Below, piece by piece: positions 1 to 10,626 of a DNA stretch of 64,000 nt. The stretch covers positions 4,383,803-4,447,802 of the forward strand of contig NC_135568.1 of the NCBI RefSeq assembly GCF_964340395.1, in the 5' to 3' direction. The position numbers and the translations under genes are program-made. Position 1 is the first letter of the stretch; every line of letters starts with the position of its first letter. The stretch is from Glandiceps talaboti. Lineage: Eukaryota; Hemichordata; Enteropneusta; Spengelidae. Under the pieces are notes generated by a model that saw nothing but the letters and a program-made list of their open reading frames with translations, had not been told where the DNA came from and did no database searches.

Positions 1-546
1 ACCACTATAACATTGTTGTAGAATTGTTCACACTATCTGGGGAAGTATAACTGACACGCTCTATCTTAGAGTCATGATGGTCAAAGGTTACAATGACCAG
101 CTTGGAATCTACAGGTTGATTTTAATACACAGGTTATAATTAATGCACAAGCAATTCAAAGTTTATTAGCATTGAGCGTTCAATCTGTCTTGGTTCATAA
201 TAGCTGGTTTGAGTCTTGCTGCTATCATTAATTTCTGAATTGTAAAAAATCCTTGGGAAAGATTTGAACCTTGATTGTGCCCTACCTTTAACTTGGTTTT
301 ATAATTTGGGACCAAGTAGGATAGCGGTTGGTATGTGAACTTGTGAATGGTTTATTCCTATGTGCTTATAGAGGCTGCAGTTGTATAGTGTTCAGAGAGT
401 TGCAGAAGTATAGAACTTCTATGAGAAGTTCACCATGTCACTATAGGTCCATGCCACTGATGGGAGGAGTAATAATTGTAAAGTGCTTTCAGCACAGTGG
501 AGAAAAGCACTGTATTGAACGCTAACATCATCATTGTCTTTAACAG
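1..546. other. Intronic sequence, no feature recognised
   Basis: The window opens inside what is probably an intron of the ankyrin gene, because the first recognisable exon begins after an acceptor (tctttaacag) at 546. I see no convincing exon, RNA gene or repeat here. Confidence 0.5.
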
Positions 547-1118
547 GTTGACCAAGAAGTGAGTAAAAGTGGTATTGGAAACGACAGCATTGGTAGAACT
601 ATACGAGCCAGGCGTCAACTTGAAATGGTAGATTGTCACGATGCCAATAATAATACTCCACTTTCTGAGGCTTCCAGTGGTGGTCATGCCGACACTGTCA
701 AACTATTCTTGGAGAGAGGAGCTGATCCAAACAGCCGGGGACAGTTTGAGAGGACGCCATTGTATAGAGCAGCATTTAGTGGCCATCTAGAAGCAGTTGA
801 AGTATTGTTACAACATGGTGCTGATCCTAGATTGTATGCAAATGATGGAAATAATGCAGAACAGGTATGATTTTAAATTTACAGACTAATACGTTGTGTC
901 ATTCTGCCCTTGACAGTCTGAATGGAACTGACCAATGTGTGAGGACATGATACCTTACAGACTGGTAAGATTGCTAAAGCTTAGCACAACTGAACAAATA
1001 AGATTGAGTAGTGCCATAGGTAGTGTGCGGTGTCTGTCTGTCTGTGTTTGTCCATCTGTGTGTGTGTGTGTCTGCATGTGTGTCTGTCTGTGTGTGTGTA
1101 TCTGTCTGTGTGTGTGTA

Positions 1119-1195
<77 letters not shown>

Positions 1196-2817
1196 CCGAT
1201 CATGAAAAGATTGTTACTTACTATATATAGTTTATGGACAGTAGTTTTGAGAAGAGAAATTAATGACAATAGTTACAGACTTTAATTGTAATGTTCTTAT
1301 ATTTTGTATAGATAGCTACTGTAGCGGCTGTTCAAACTGTACTTCAGGACTGGGATATAACTCAAACAGAAAACTTACTTGAAAAAATTGAAAAAGTGAA
1401 AGAACAACGAAAAGAAGAAGAGAAGAAGAGAATGGCAGCAGAGATGGAGAAGTAAGTATATAAAGTTGAAATTCGATCTTTTAAGGGATGGTTGCACAAT
1501 GTCACACAAGCTCTGTAAACAAACATCACTCGTTTAACCCAAACCCCATCCCCTAAACGAACGTTTAAAAGTGTGACATCACCCATTTATATACAATACA
1601 AACCATGATGAAAACTGGTGGTCACATCACTGCAATCGATGCAATGTAAAAACATGATGGTATGAAGTTCCTACCCTATGAACCTGTTTACTGAGATGAT
1701 GGTAGTAAACACATCAAAATACTACCATAAACCCAGCACTGTATCTCACATTAGAAGTAAATTTTCATCACCTTATCAAATTCTCTCTAGTAAATACAGA
1801 AGCTTTTATCATTGAAGGCGTGAAAGTTTTGTTAGAAGTGCAAAAATGAAATTCAGCAATCGCAATGATCCCCCCCCCCCCCACATGAACGAAGATTGCT
1901 TATTGAGCTTGTGTGACATAGTACAATCATTCCTAAGAGCATTTGATGTGTTATTCACATATGGTATAATAGTCAAATTTAAATGTTAATTATGTTCAAA
2001 AGAGTCAACCCATTCTCAGTTCTCAGTAGTCAAGAAAAAGATTGGTGGGTCACCATGTATAGTTTTTTAAATCGTGAACACAATGATTTATCCAATGAGA
2101 GCTTCATTTTTGTTTTATTTTTTTCTCACAGTTGAGCTCAGCATTGTGTCACATTGTTTCAAGACGTGTCACACATGTAAGGCTCCATAACTTTGTTTAT
2201 TTCCCATGATGCCTCAACCTGGTGTACAGCACACTTCTTCTAAGCCATATATTCCAATTTTTCTAACTCTAGCACAATGTAGGATTGGTAAAAACAATTT
2301 TTCATGTTAAGATTGCATGTTGCTGTGATAAAATCAGCCTTGCATTTGTTCTCTTTTAACTAGGCAACCTTTGGTGTCTGTTATACCAATAGCATATTTT
2401 ACTGCATGCTACATCATCAAAATAAAACAGAACTTATTGTTGTGTGTGCTTTTAGTATGCATGTGTTAGACATGGAACAGTAGTCATGTGTCGACCAATT
2501 ACAGACAAATGAGTTGCTTTTTTTCACTCATGTGACATGATGTGTTTTGCATAAAGATAAACACATTTCATTACAGCTAAATCACCAAGGGGTTTCACAA
2601 CACACAGCAGGGATCTGATCATCACATTGAAAAGTGATAAAACATTGATATTCTTTTACAGTGCAATAGAAACAGACTTCTACTGAAATGATTACACATG
2701 GACTTCATTATTTTAATGGCTTCAATTTAATAGTGAGATGATTACAAGTACTTGTCTGTTTCTGCATTCCAACTGAACATGGCACCTCTCTAATTACCAT
2801 ATCTGTTTTGCAGTTGT

Positions 2818-2854
<37 letters not shown>

Positions 2855-5800
2855 AGTGTGTACAAAATGTTGTGTCCCATGAGTGAAACGCCAAATTATC
2901 CCAATTCTGCTGCAAAATCAAATGATCATTGTTACAGCTCATTTCAAGTCACCATTCATTAGCTGTGTTTGATACAACTACGCAGAAACAGCAAGATCGT
3001 AACTTCTTGATACATTTTGTCTATTATGAAATAAACCATTTCTGTGTGGTTGTATCAAACACAGCCAATGAATGGTGACTTGAAATGAGCTGTAACATAG
3101 TAGTTATTTGAAATGGGCTGTATTTTATTATTTTAATAACGTGCCTATGTGGTAAAATTTAACTATTGTTGTTTGTTAAATCTTAACAGATTAGAGAACC
3201 AGCTAAAGGAGGCTGAGAAGGATCACCAAGTAAGACAGAAAGCGTTGAAGAAGGCCTACCTAGAGTTGAACAAGAGAATAACTGAACATGACACAGTGGT
3301 TGCAAGTGGTTCAGACAAATCAGATATAACGTTACAGGTACTGTATCTATGAGTTGTCCTCTGCATACCAATATTTTAGTGCTCCAAATCACTGAATCAA
3401 TCTAAAGATTGGATCTGTTACTGATTCTTGTTTCAGCAGAATTAGAAGTGAACAATTATCCATCAGACTGGCTGTATGTAAGGCTGTATGTAGTTATCTG
3501 CCTGGCAGACTGTCTGTCTGTCTGTCTGTCTATCAATCTGTTGTATAAGGCTGTCTGTTTTTCTGCCTGGCTGTCCTGTCTGTGTCTGTTTGTTTGTCTG
3601 TCTGTCTCTCTCTCTCTGTCTGTCTGTCTGTCTCTCTGTTTGTCTGTCTGTCTGTCTGTCTCTGTCAACCTAATATGTTTGGTTGTCAGTCTGTCAAGAT
3701 GCCTGTTTGTAGGGTTGTGTGTGTCACTGCCTGTCTGTGTGTTCATCTATCATAGATAATGCCATTTCACGTAATGTTCCATGATCACATTTATTTTCAT
3801 CTTGAATCTCTTTTATTAGTTAGTTTCATGATTTATTAAGAGATGGCACTGTCTGCTTTCCTTCACACTTCAGTGCACTGGTAATTTCATGTACAGGCAA
3901 TGCATGATGCCACAAGGATCAAAGGTCTTTTGTTTGTTGTCCTTTTGAATGGCATTAGTTTATATCTGTTTGATGTTAGTCAAAGTTAAATATAGACTGT
4001 CGACAGTTCGGACCTTCGGCCCTCGATATCAGTATGCGATTATAGTAGTGTTGCGCCAGATCGGAGCACGGCGACGACTTAAGTTTAGATAAAACATAAG
4101 AAAAAAAAGTGCGAGCGACTGTCGACAGTCTAAGATAAATAGTACTCAATCTTTTTTTTTAAATGAGTTTATGAAACCTCTTCCAGCCCATTTTCACATA
4201 CTGTATGAATATGTTGATAAGTTTTTGTTGTTTGTCTGATCACCAGGTAGTCCATGATGCTGAGAAGGATGTAGAAATAGCAAGAATCAATGCTGAGGAA
4301 GCACAGTTAAAACTGGACCAAATCAGAGTTCAGATAAGAGAACAAGAACAGGAAGGAGGTATTTAACATTTACTACATCATAATATAACATTTATTTTGC
4401 TGTTGATATTTTAGTTGTAGAAAACCTTAACAATATTTTTGAAAATTTATCCTTGAAAGGTTGATGCAATTATGTACTAAACACATACTAGAAACGAAGA
4501 CCTTAGATAGGAAATAGATACTCCATCAATTCTCGCTACCTGCAATACAATTCTACACATCACTGTGGGGTCAAATGGAACGAAGTCGCGCGACAACGTG
4601 TTCTAATGTCGACAACTACACTTCCGGTCGGCTATGCTAATACACAGGAATGTTTCTTTCCCATTTTCAGTTGTAGACATCTCTTGAAATTTTGCTCTGG
4701 AAAGATACTGTACATATTTAAATTTCTCACCTCCATAATTATATGAGCTTAAAACTTGCGTTTATCTTATTTGTTCCAAATTAAACTGTTAGGAAGAAAC
4801 ATTCACGTGTATTGACATAGGCGACCGGAAGTGTAGGTGTCGACAAATGCAAGCGCGGTCGCGAGACTGCGTTCCATTTGACTCCTTAGCGATGCATAGA
4901 ATTGTATTGCAGATAGCGAGAATTAAATACTTTGTTTGCTGTCCTTGAATCCCCCAAAACTTACCAGGCAGACAGGAAAAAAACAAACACCGAAAAAAAC
5001 CCACAAAATTTGTTTGTTTCTAAATATATGAACAAACTAATCTAGTTCCAGACAGACCATATTCCATACTATGTTGTCTTCATACTGTTCCATCTGCCTG
5101 ATCTGGTCAATCCCATTACTCACGGCATTAATTGTGGTTCAACCCCATGGTGGGTGAAGTGCAAATGGCACATGTTAGTAGTATAATCCATCACAAATTA
5201 ACAGGCTGCTGTCATCACTCATTAATATTCATTTGATACAGCTGTTTCAGTTTTGACTATGATATGCAAATGTCCAACCAGGACTCCACCTTCAGCCTAT
5301 TTAAACTAAAATCACATGGGGACGCGACGACATCATCATGTTTATATGAACACTGTATGGGGAGCACAGAATTCTGTGCGAGAGTAATGGGATTGATTAG
5401 ACGACTAGTATGAAGATAATGTAGTTCAGAATATGGTCCATCAGGAACTAGACTACGAACAAACCGCCTCACACACGAACGGCAAACATAGAATTGAATT
5501 GATGGCACCTAATCATGGTTTTTATTCCATAAATCTTCCTTCAGAAAGTCGGCCAGATGTTATTGGTGTTGGCTGTAACATTAAAGAGTTGGATGAAGTT
5601 CTGATGAGAGATGTAGGAGGAAAAATAGCTGCTGATGGCAGGTAAGAATTACCACAGAGTTATATGTGGGGACAGATACACTACACGAAAAGTCCAATTT
5701 GCCAACCTTTACACAACCTTTACCCTACCTGTGACCCACCTAACCACCATCTCTGTCCAGGGCTAGTACGAGGCGCAGTACCACTTTTGACTGTCTACAG

Positions 5801-8758
5801 CCCCCAGGAGAGAGATCACCGGGGGTAAATTAAGTCAAAGGTGGAACTTCGTCTCATACTCACCACATTTACACAATCCTCTGCTTAAGGTGGAAAGACA
5901 TGGTCAAATATGACTTTTCGTATAGTGACAGGAATTCCATATTAGCGTCTACTTCAACAGGTGTTACATAAGGTTTACACCATTTGATATGGGATGGGGG
6001 GAGGGGGGGGGGGGGCAACAATAAAATTTGTTGCAGGCCAAGAGTGAAAACTTTGATGTCTACTTGCTCTGAGAACAAAAAAATATTGATGTAATGGTTG
6101 CTGGGGCCAAATCGTCCTGCACCCTCCCCAATATCAAATGGTTTAACCCTAATTTAAACCGAGTGATTCTTCATTACTTCTGTTTCACCCTTTACAGATG
6201 GCCTCTCCTCATAGATGTATCAGGACGTGCTGCCACCTTTCTACGATACAGAGACACCAATTACATGAATGCGTTAAATCCAGTTCACATGGAAAGTAAT
6301 AATATGAGACGAGCGTTGCTTGGATCTCTCAGGTAAATAGAGAATCATTATAACAAATTACTATGATGCATGAGTGCTAGTGTGGCATTCTTCAAAGTGT
6401 TGCTATGTTTTTAGTATGATTGCCATGGAAGACTCCATGTTAAGACAGGGAAGGAAGCCTCAAAGGTTTAGACAATCCCTTGTTCATATGTTGATCAAGT
6501 CTAATTTTAAAGTCACACACAGTTTAAACTTTTGGCTACCACTGAGATACAGTCCATTGAGTAAAGAAATACTTCCTGATGTCCAATCTGACAGTGGATT
6601 TGGCAAGTTTGAATGAATGTCCCCTGGTTCTGTTTCTGTTTCTACTCGATATGGGTGAACAGTTTATCTGCAGGAACTTGATCAAATCCTGAGTGTCAGT
6701 GTTTGATGTGATGGTCAGCTCTCTATAACCACCTGTTGAAGTTTCCCTACAATACAAGCAATACATCAATGTTAATATATCTTGATGTATAATTCAGTTG
6801 AGTGTTGTGTTCTGAAGTTGAATGAAGTAGTTCTGCGGTATCTGCAAGTCTGTTTGATTGATTGTTACATGGCATACTCTGGGTATTTTGCATGACTGCT
6901 TGCTTGCAGTGTTCTCTGCAGCCGTACTTTCACAAGCAAATCAAGTGAATCAGCATACACTATAAGTATAAGTACACATAATGTACTACTCTGGTGCTCA
7001 TAGGGTTCTGTTACTGTTGCATATGTTTGTCCAAAACACCAAATTCCACACATCAGTACGTTCTCCTGATTTTATGTACATCATTGAATGTTTGCATGAT
7101 CTTTGTGTGGTCACTTACTTACAGATTGATATTTTTTGTATTGCACTGCAGTGCAAATCCCAATAGTATGCACTTGGATTCATTCAAGTAATCACATACT
7201 GTAGTATGAATAACGCCATGATGCGTGACTGCAGGTGTAGTGAACTCAGCATATTTGCATGACACTAGCAGTGTTATCTTGATCGTATTTTCACAAGTGT
7301 AGTGAGTGAAAGTACAGCAGTAAACACTGCAAGTATGAGTGCAAATATCCCTGAGTACCCTCACTGGAACTCACATGACATGGGGTTCTGTTATTTTTAC
7401 ATATGTTTATCTGGAACAGCAAATACTGTGCGATCATGTGCCTTCATGTATAATGAACAATCATGTCATAATTTGCAGTCATTTACATTCAGGTATGCAA
7501 TTATGGTTTTGGTATTGCACTGCCAATAACAATGCCACTAGTAGTATATGCACAAACCAGTGCAAGTAATCACTGGTACATATACTAATAATCACTGGTA
7601 CATAAAATGAAATAATTCCATTTATATTATACATTTGCAGAAATTGACTACAATACTATCACACATCATAGATCTTGTCACAAGGCACTGTCAATCTATA
7701 CAGAAGAATACCTATCACTGTTTTTACATTTGGACTTAGTTTGATTTTTTTTTAAATAACTGAATTTCAGGTATGGTAAGCCCGCAGTTCTGGATATGAT
7801 GGAAGTTGATATGTTTGACACCGTTGCCATGAGGATGGATGAAATTCACAAAGGATTAATGAATATGATAATAACGAAAGAAATTATGAAAGATGAAAAG
7901 TAAGATTTACATCATAATTTTTGTTTATTCTGAAAATATGAGTGACATACAGGACTTTGTTAAGACAAGTACAAACTCTGGATGTTGTGAGTATTTTCCA
8001 TCTGAATGAACGTGTGATATTGCGGAATAATATAATTATACCTGTGCAAGAAATGTGGGGTTTTGAGTTTTTTTACTCATATTTTAAGCATCACAGCACC
8101 ACTTTATGAGTAGATGGGTATTGATGTGATGTAGATAGAACACACAGGTTATAAATCCTGTGTTTTCTGTTTGAATTGGTGTGCACAACTTTAGCTATGC
8201 ATCCATTGTTTAAAGTAGCCATATGAATGAGCATTGGGTATTTATTTTGTAATTTAATTTATAAAACAACTTTATTATTTTTTTCTACTTGAAAAAAAAA
8301 TTGAAATAACAATACCAAGTCCTTGTTTGTAACTCAATAAATTGCAAAAAGATGCACAAAAATTATAAAAAGTTTGTTATTGTACGTACAACAATAAACA
8401 TTTTACACATTTTTTTAAAAATGTTTTGCAATTTATTAAGTTACACAAAGACTTGGTATATTTTATTTCACATTATTTTTTTCAAGTTGAAAAACACACT
8501 AAAGTTGTTTTGTAAATTAAAAATCCAAAATAAATACCCTCACATTTGATTATGACAAATGCTAAAATGTGTTACTGAATTTCTTCTTACAGATATATGG
8601 TACTGGTAAAAGACAAAGACGGAGAGGAGTACTCGAGGAATAAATTCATGCAATCTAGAGTTGAAAGATTTAGTTTGATTATAATCACCAAACTTAGATA
8701 CCCACCACATGAACTTTTAGAAAAAATGTATCCAATTACTATCGTAGTCTCAGTTTAA
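547..8758 (+). CDS. IQANK1: IQANK1-like ankyrin-repeat protein, 3' portion (8 exons, 5' end outside window)
   Basis: Exons by GT/AG junctions: 547-864, 1312-1451, 3190-3337, 4247-4358, 5545-5641, 6198-6332, 7771-7899, 8593-8758 (stop TAA at 8756-8758). All join in phase, giving 414 residues. Exon 1 here carries two ankyrin repeats (NNNTPLSEASSGGHADTVKL, then ERTPLYRAAFSGHLEAVEVL). The next three exons are rich in K/E/Q and read as a long coiled coil. Exons 5-8 form a C-terminal block with WPLLIDVSGRAATFLRY and RYGKPAVLDMMEVD. I recognise this order (ankyrin, coiled coil, WPLLID block) from IQ-motif and ankyrin-repeat protein 1. The WPLLID segment also resembles part of dynein heavy-chain AAA modules. 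The IQ motif, if present, would lie upstream of the window. The molecular role is not established from the sequence. The family call is by eye and moderately sure; the gene structure is strong. Confidence 0.8.
1034..1194. repeat. TG/CTGT microsatellite in intron
   Basis: An impure TCTG/TGTG stretch resolves into a pure (TG)n run from about 1124 to 1192. The valine/cysteine-rich and threonine/histidine-rich reading frames over it are repeat artefacts. Confidence 0.95.
2819..2853. repeat. (TG)n microsatellite
   Basis: A short pure TG run inside the second intron. The rest of intron 1452-3189 is AT-rich and without a recognisable gene. Confidence 0.9.
2931..3096. repeat. Foldback element, 48-bp inverted arms
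   Basis: The arm at 2931-2978 (begins gttacagctcatttcaag) is the reverse complement of 3049-3096 (ends cttgaaatgagctgtaac) with one mismatch over 48 bases. The loop is about 70 bases. This fits a small MITE or foldback element inserted in the intron. Confidence 0.85.
3508..3664. repeat. (CTGT)n/(TCTC)n microsatellite
   Basis: An impure tetranucleotide CTGT tract with an embedded CT run, lying just downstream of exon 3190-3337. It explains the cysteine/leucine/serine-rich frames here. Confidence 0.9.
3993..4132. mobile_element. Small MITE-like element with 15-bp TIR
   Basis: Perfect terminal inverted repeats tagactgtcgacagt (3993-4007) and actgtcgacagtcta (4118-4132) bound 140 bases with no coding capacity. 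The core ctgtcgacag is itself a palindrome. No clear target-site duplication is visible. Confidence 0.6.
4529..4923. mobile_element. Foldback/MITE with ~130-bp diverged arms
   Basis: The left arm from attctcgctacctgcaatac (4529 on) pairs with the right arm that ends gtattgcagatagcgagaat (4923). Both arms share the landmarks gtcaaatggaacg/cgttccatttgac, cacttccggtcg/cgaccggaagtg and gtcgacaactacac/gtgtaggtgtcgac. Arm identity is high but not perfect, so the copy is not brand new. It lies in the intron between exons 4247-4358 and 5545-5641. Confidence 0.8.
6886..7580. repeat. Diverged tandem duplication (~365-bp unit) in intron
   Basis: Blocks starting tttgcatgactgc (about 6886) and tttgcatgacactagc (about 7254) share the same run of landmarks: a gggttctgtta..ttacatatgttt motif, ttgcatgat/tcatgtcataatttgcag, and a ttgcactgcagtgc/ttgcactgccaat motif followed by caagtaatcac. 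It is non-coding and fills much of the intron before exon 7771-7899. Confidence 0.6.
8236..8539. mobile_element. Palindromic MITE, ~150-bp arms
   Basis: The element starts gggtatttattttg and ends with the inverse aaaataaataccc. The two halves are near reverse complements around a centre at about 8390 (ttgtacgtacaa). Both halves carry the landmark ataccaagtcctt/agacttggtat and caataaattgcaaaa/ttttgcaatttatt. No coding capacity; inserted 50 bases before the last exon of the ankyrin gene. Confidence 0.85.
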
Positions 8759-8769
8759 TAAAAAAAATG

Positions 8770-9575
8770 GTTGTCTCTAGTTATGAAAAACTGGTATAGC
8801 AGAAACTAGCCAGTTAAAATTGCTATGATAGTAGCAAGTAGTTATGCAAAACTGGTATAGTAGTAACTAGCCAGCTAAAATTGCTATGATTGTTGACTCT
8901 AGTTAGGAAAAACTGGTATTGTCACTGGGCAGCTACATGTAGTAAAATTGCTATAGTAACTAGTTATGAAACATTGGTATAACAGTCACTGGGCAGCTAG
9001 TAAAATTACTATAGTAACTACCTATGAAACATTGGTAACACCAGTCACTGGGCAGCTAGTAAAATTACTATAGTAACTACCTATGAAACATTGTTAACAC
9101 CATTCACTGGGCAGCTAGTAAAATTGCTATAGTAACTACCTATGAAACATTGGTAACACCAGTTCACTGGGCAGCTAGTAAAATTACTATAGTAACTACT
9201 TATATGAAACATTGGTAACACCAGTCACTGGGCAGCTAGTAAAATTACTATAGTAACTACTTTTATGAAACATTGGTATAATACCAGTCACTGGGCAGCT
9301 AGTAAAATTACTATAGTAACTACTTATATGAAACATTGGTATAACACCAGTCACTGGGCAGCTAGTAAAATTACTATAGCAACGAGTTATATGAAACATT
9401 GGTATAACACCAGTCACTGGGCAGCTAGTAAAATTACTATAGCAACGAGTTATATGAAACATTGGTATAACACCACTCACTGGGCAGTTAGTAAAATTGC
9501 TTTAGCAACGAGTTATGAAACATTGGTACAGCAGTCACTGCAGGGCAGCTAGTAAAATTGCTATAGTAACCACTT
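8770..9575. repeat. ~58-bp minisatellite in the 3' UTR region
   Basis: About 14 tandem copies of a unit built on tatgaaacattggta..ccagtcactgggcagctagtaaaattactatagtaac begin a few bases after the ankyrin-gene stop codon. The first three copies are the most diverged and the central copies nearly identical. Open frames in both directions across it are periodic artefacts. Confidence 0.95.
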
Positions 9576-10292
9576 ATCTAATTTATATACATAAAGTATA
9601 CACAGTTGTACTGTGGATGGACAGTGTCAATGTAATTGACAAATTAATGCATGTTTGATTTATTTCTAAACAATGAATTAAACCTGGCATGATTGCAGGC
9701 TCTCTAATTACATGATTACCATGTACTCAATATAACCACTGACTTTGGCAAGACTCTCTCTCTCTCTCTCTGATTTAGCATGATTGTGACAACCTGTCGG
9801 CATCTCAAATAAATAAATAAATAAATAAGAAAATAAGACCAGTTTTTTAATTGGAAATAAAGTCTCATCTTAGAAGATTGTACAGGGACCATGAACTTTA
9901 CATCCTTTGTAACAGTGTGTCCAAATAACATGTAGTTTGGGATTAGAAATTGTGGTGTTGTTGAGAATTAAAAGATGTGTAAATTTGTTCCCTTGACCTT
10001 GTAAAGAAACTGTAACTTTGGTAATCATACTTTTTTATTCTCTTGGCATGTAAGGGGAGGTGGGTTTTTTATATATAATATTTTGGATTTTCAAAACTAT
10101 AGATATTTTTATTCTAATTTTCTTTGTTTGTATATATAGTTATATATTTGAATTTGGCAAATATCTGAACTTTCTTGTTGTAGAGACTGTATAAGAGTCT
10201 ACTCAACTAATAATTTAGTGATAGGTTTGCTGATATGATATTTTCCGTCCATATGTAATGTCATCTTATAGTCTTACTTTTAATAATTGAGC

Positions 10293-10298
10293 AATAAA
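10293..10298 (+). promoter_or_regulatory. Candidate polyadenylation signal (AATAAA)
   Basis: An AATAAA in gagcaataaagatatc lies about 1.5 kb after the ankyrin-gene stop codon. If used, the 3' UTR would include the minisatellite. Another AATAAA overlaps the stop codon itself (8757-8762). Neither can be confirmed from sequence alone. Confidence 0.3.
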
Positions 10299-10318
10299 GA
10301 TATCAAAACTCACAATTT

Positions 10319-10319
<1 letters not shown>

Positions 10320-10411
<92 letters not shown>

Positions 10412-10474
10412 GAGTGAGTGAGTGAGTGAGTGAGTGAGTGAGTGAGTGAGTGTGTGTGTGTGTGTGTGCGTGCG
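10320..10474. repeat. Compound (CT)n-(GAGT)n-(TG)n microsatellite
   Basis: A pure CT run to about 10410, then GAGT repeats, then TG repeats to about 10474. Confidence 0.95.
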
Positions 10475-10626
10475 TGTGTATTTCTGCCTCAGTGTTTTGT
10501 AGGCATATGGGGGACTATATATAATGTATTGCAAATCTAGTACATGTAAGCTTTCATGAACCATAGCCTCATTCCTAACACAATAATGATATGGAATTGC
10601 CAGAAAATATGGTAGGTAAGTTGGAA

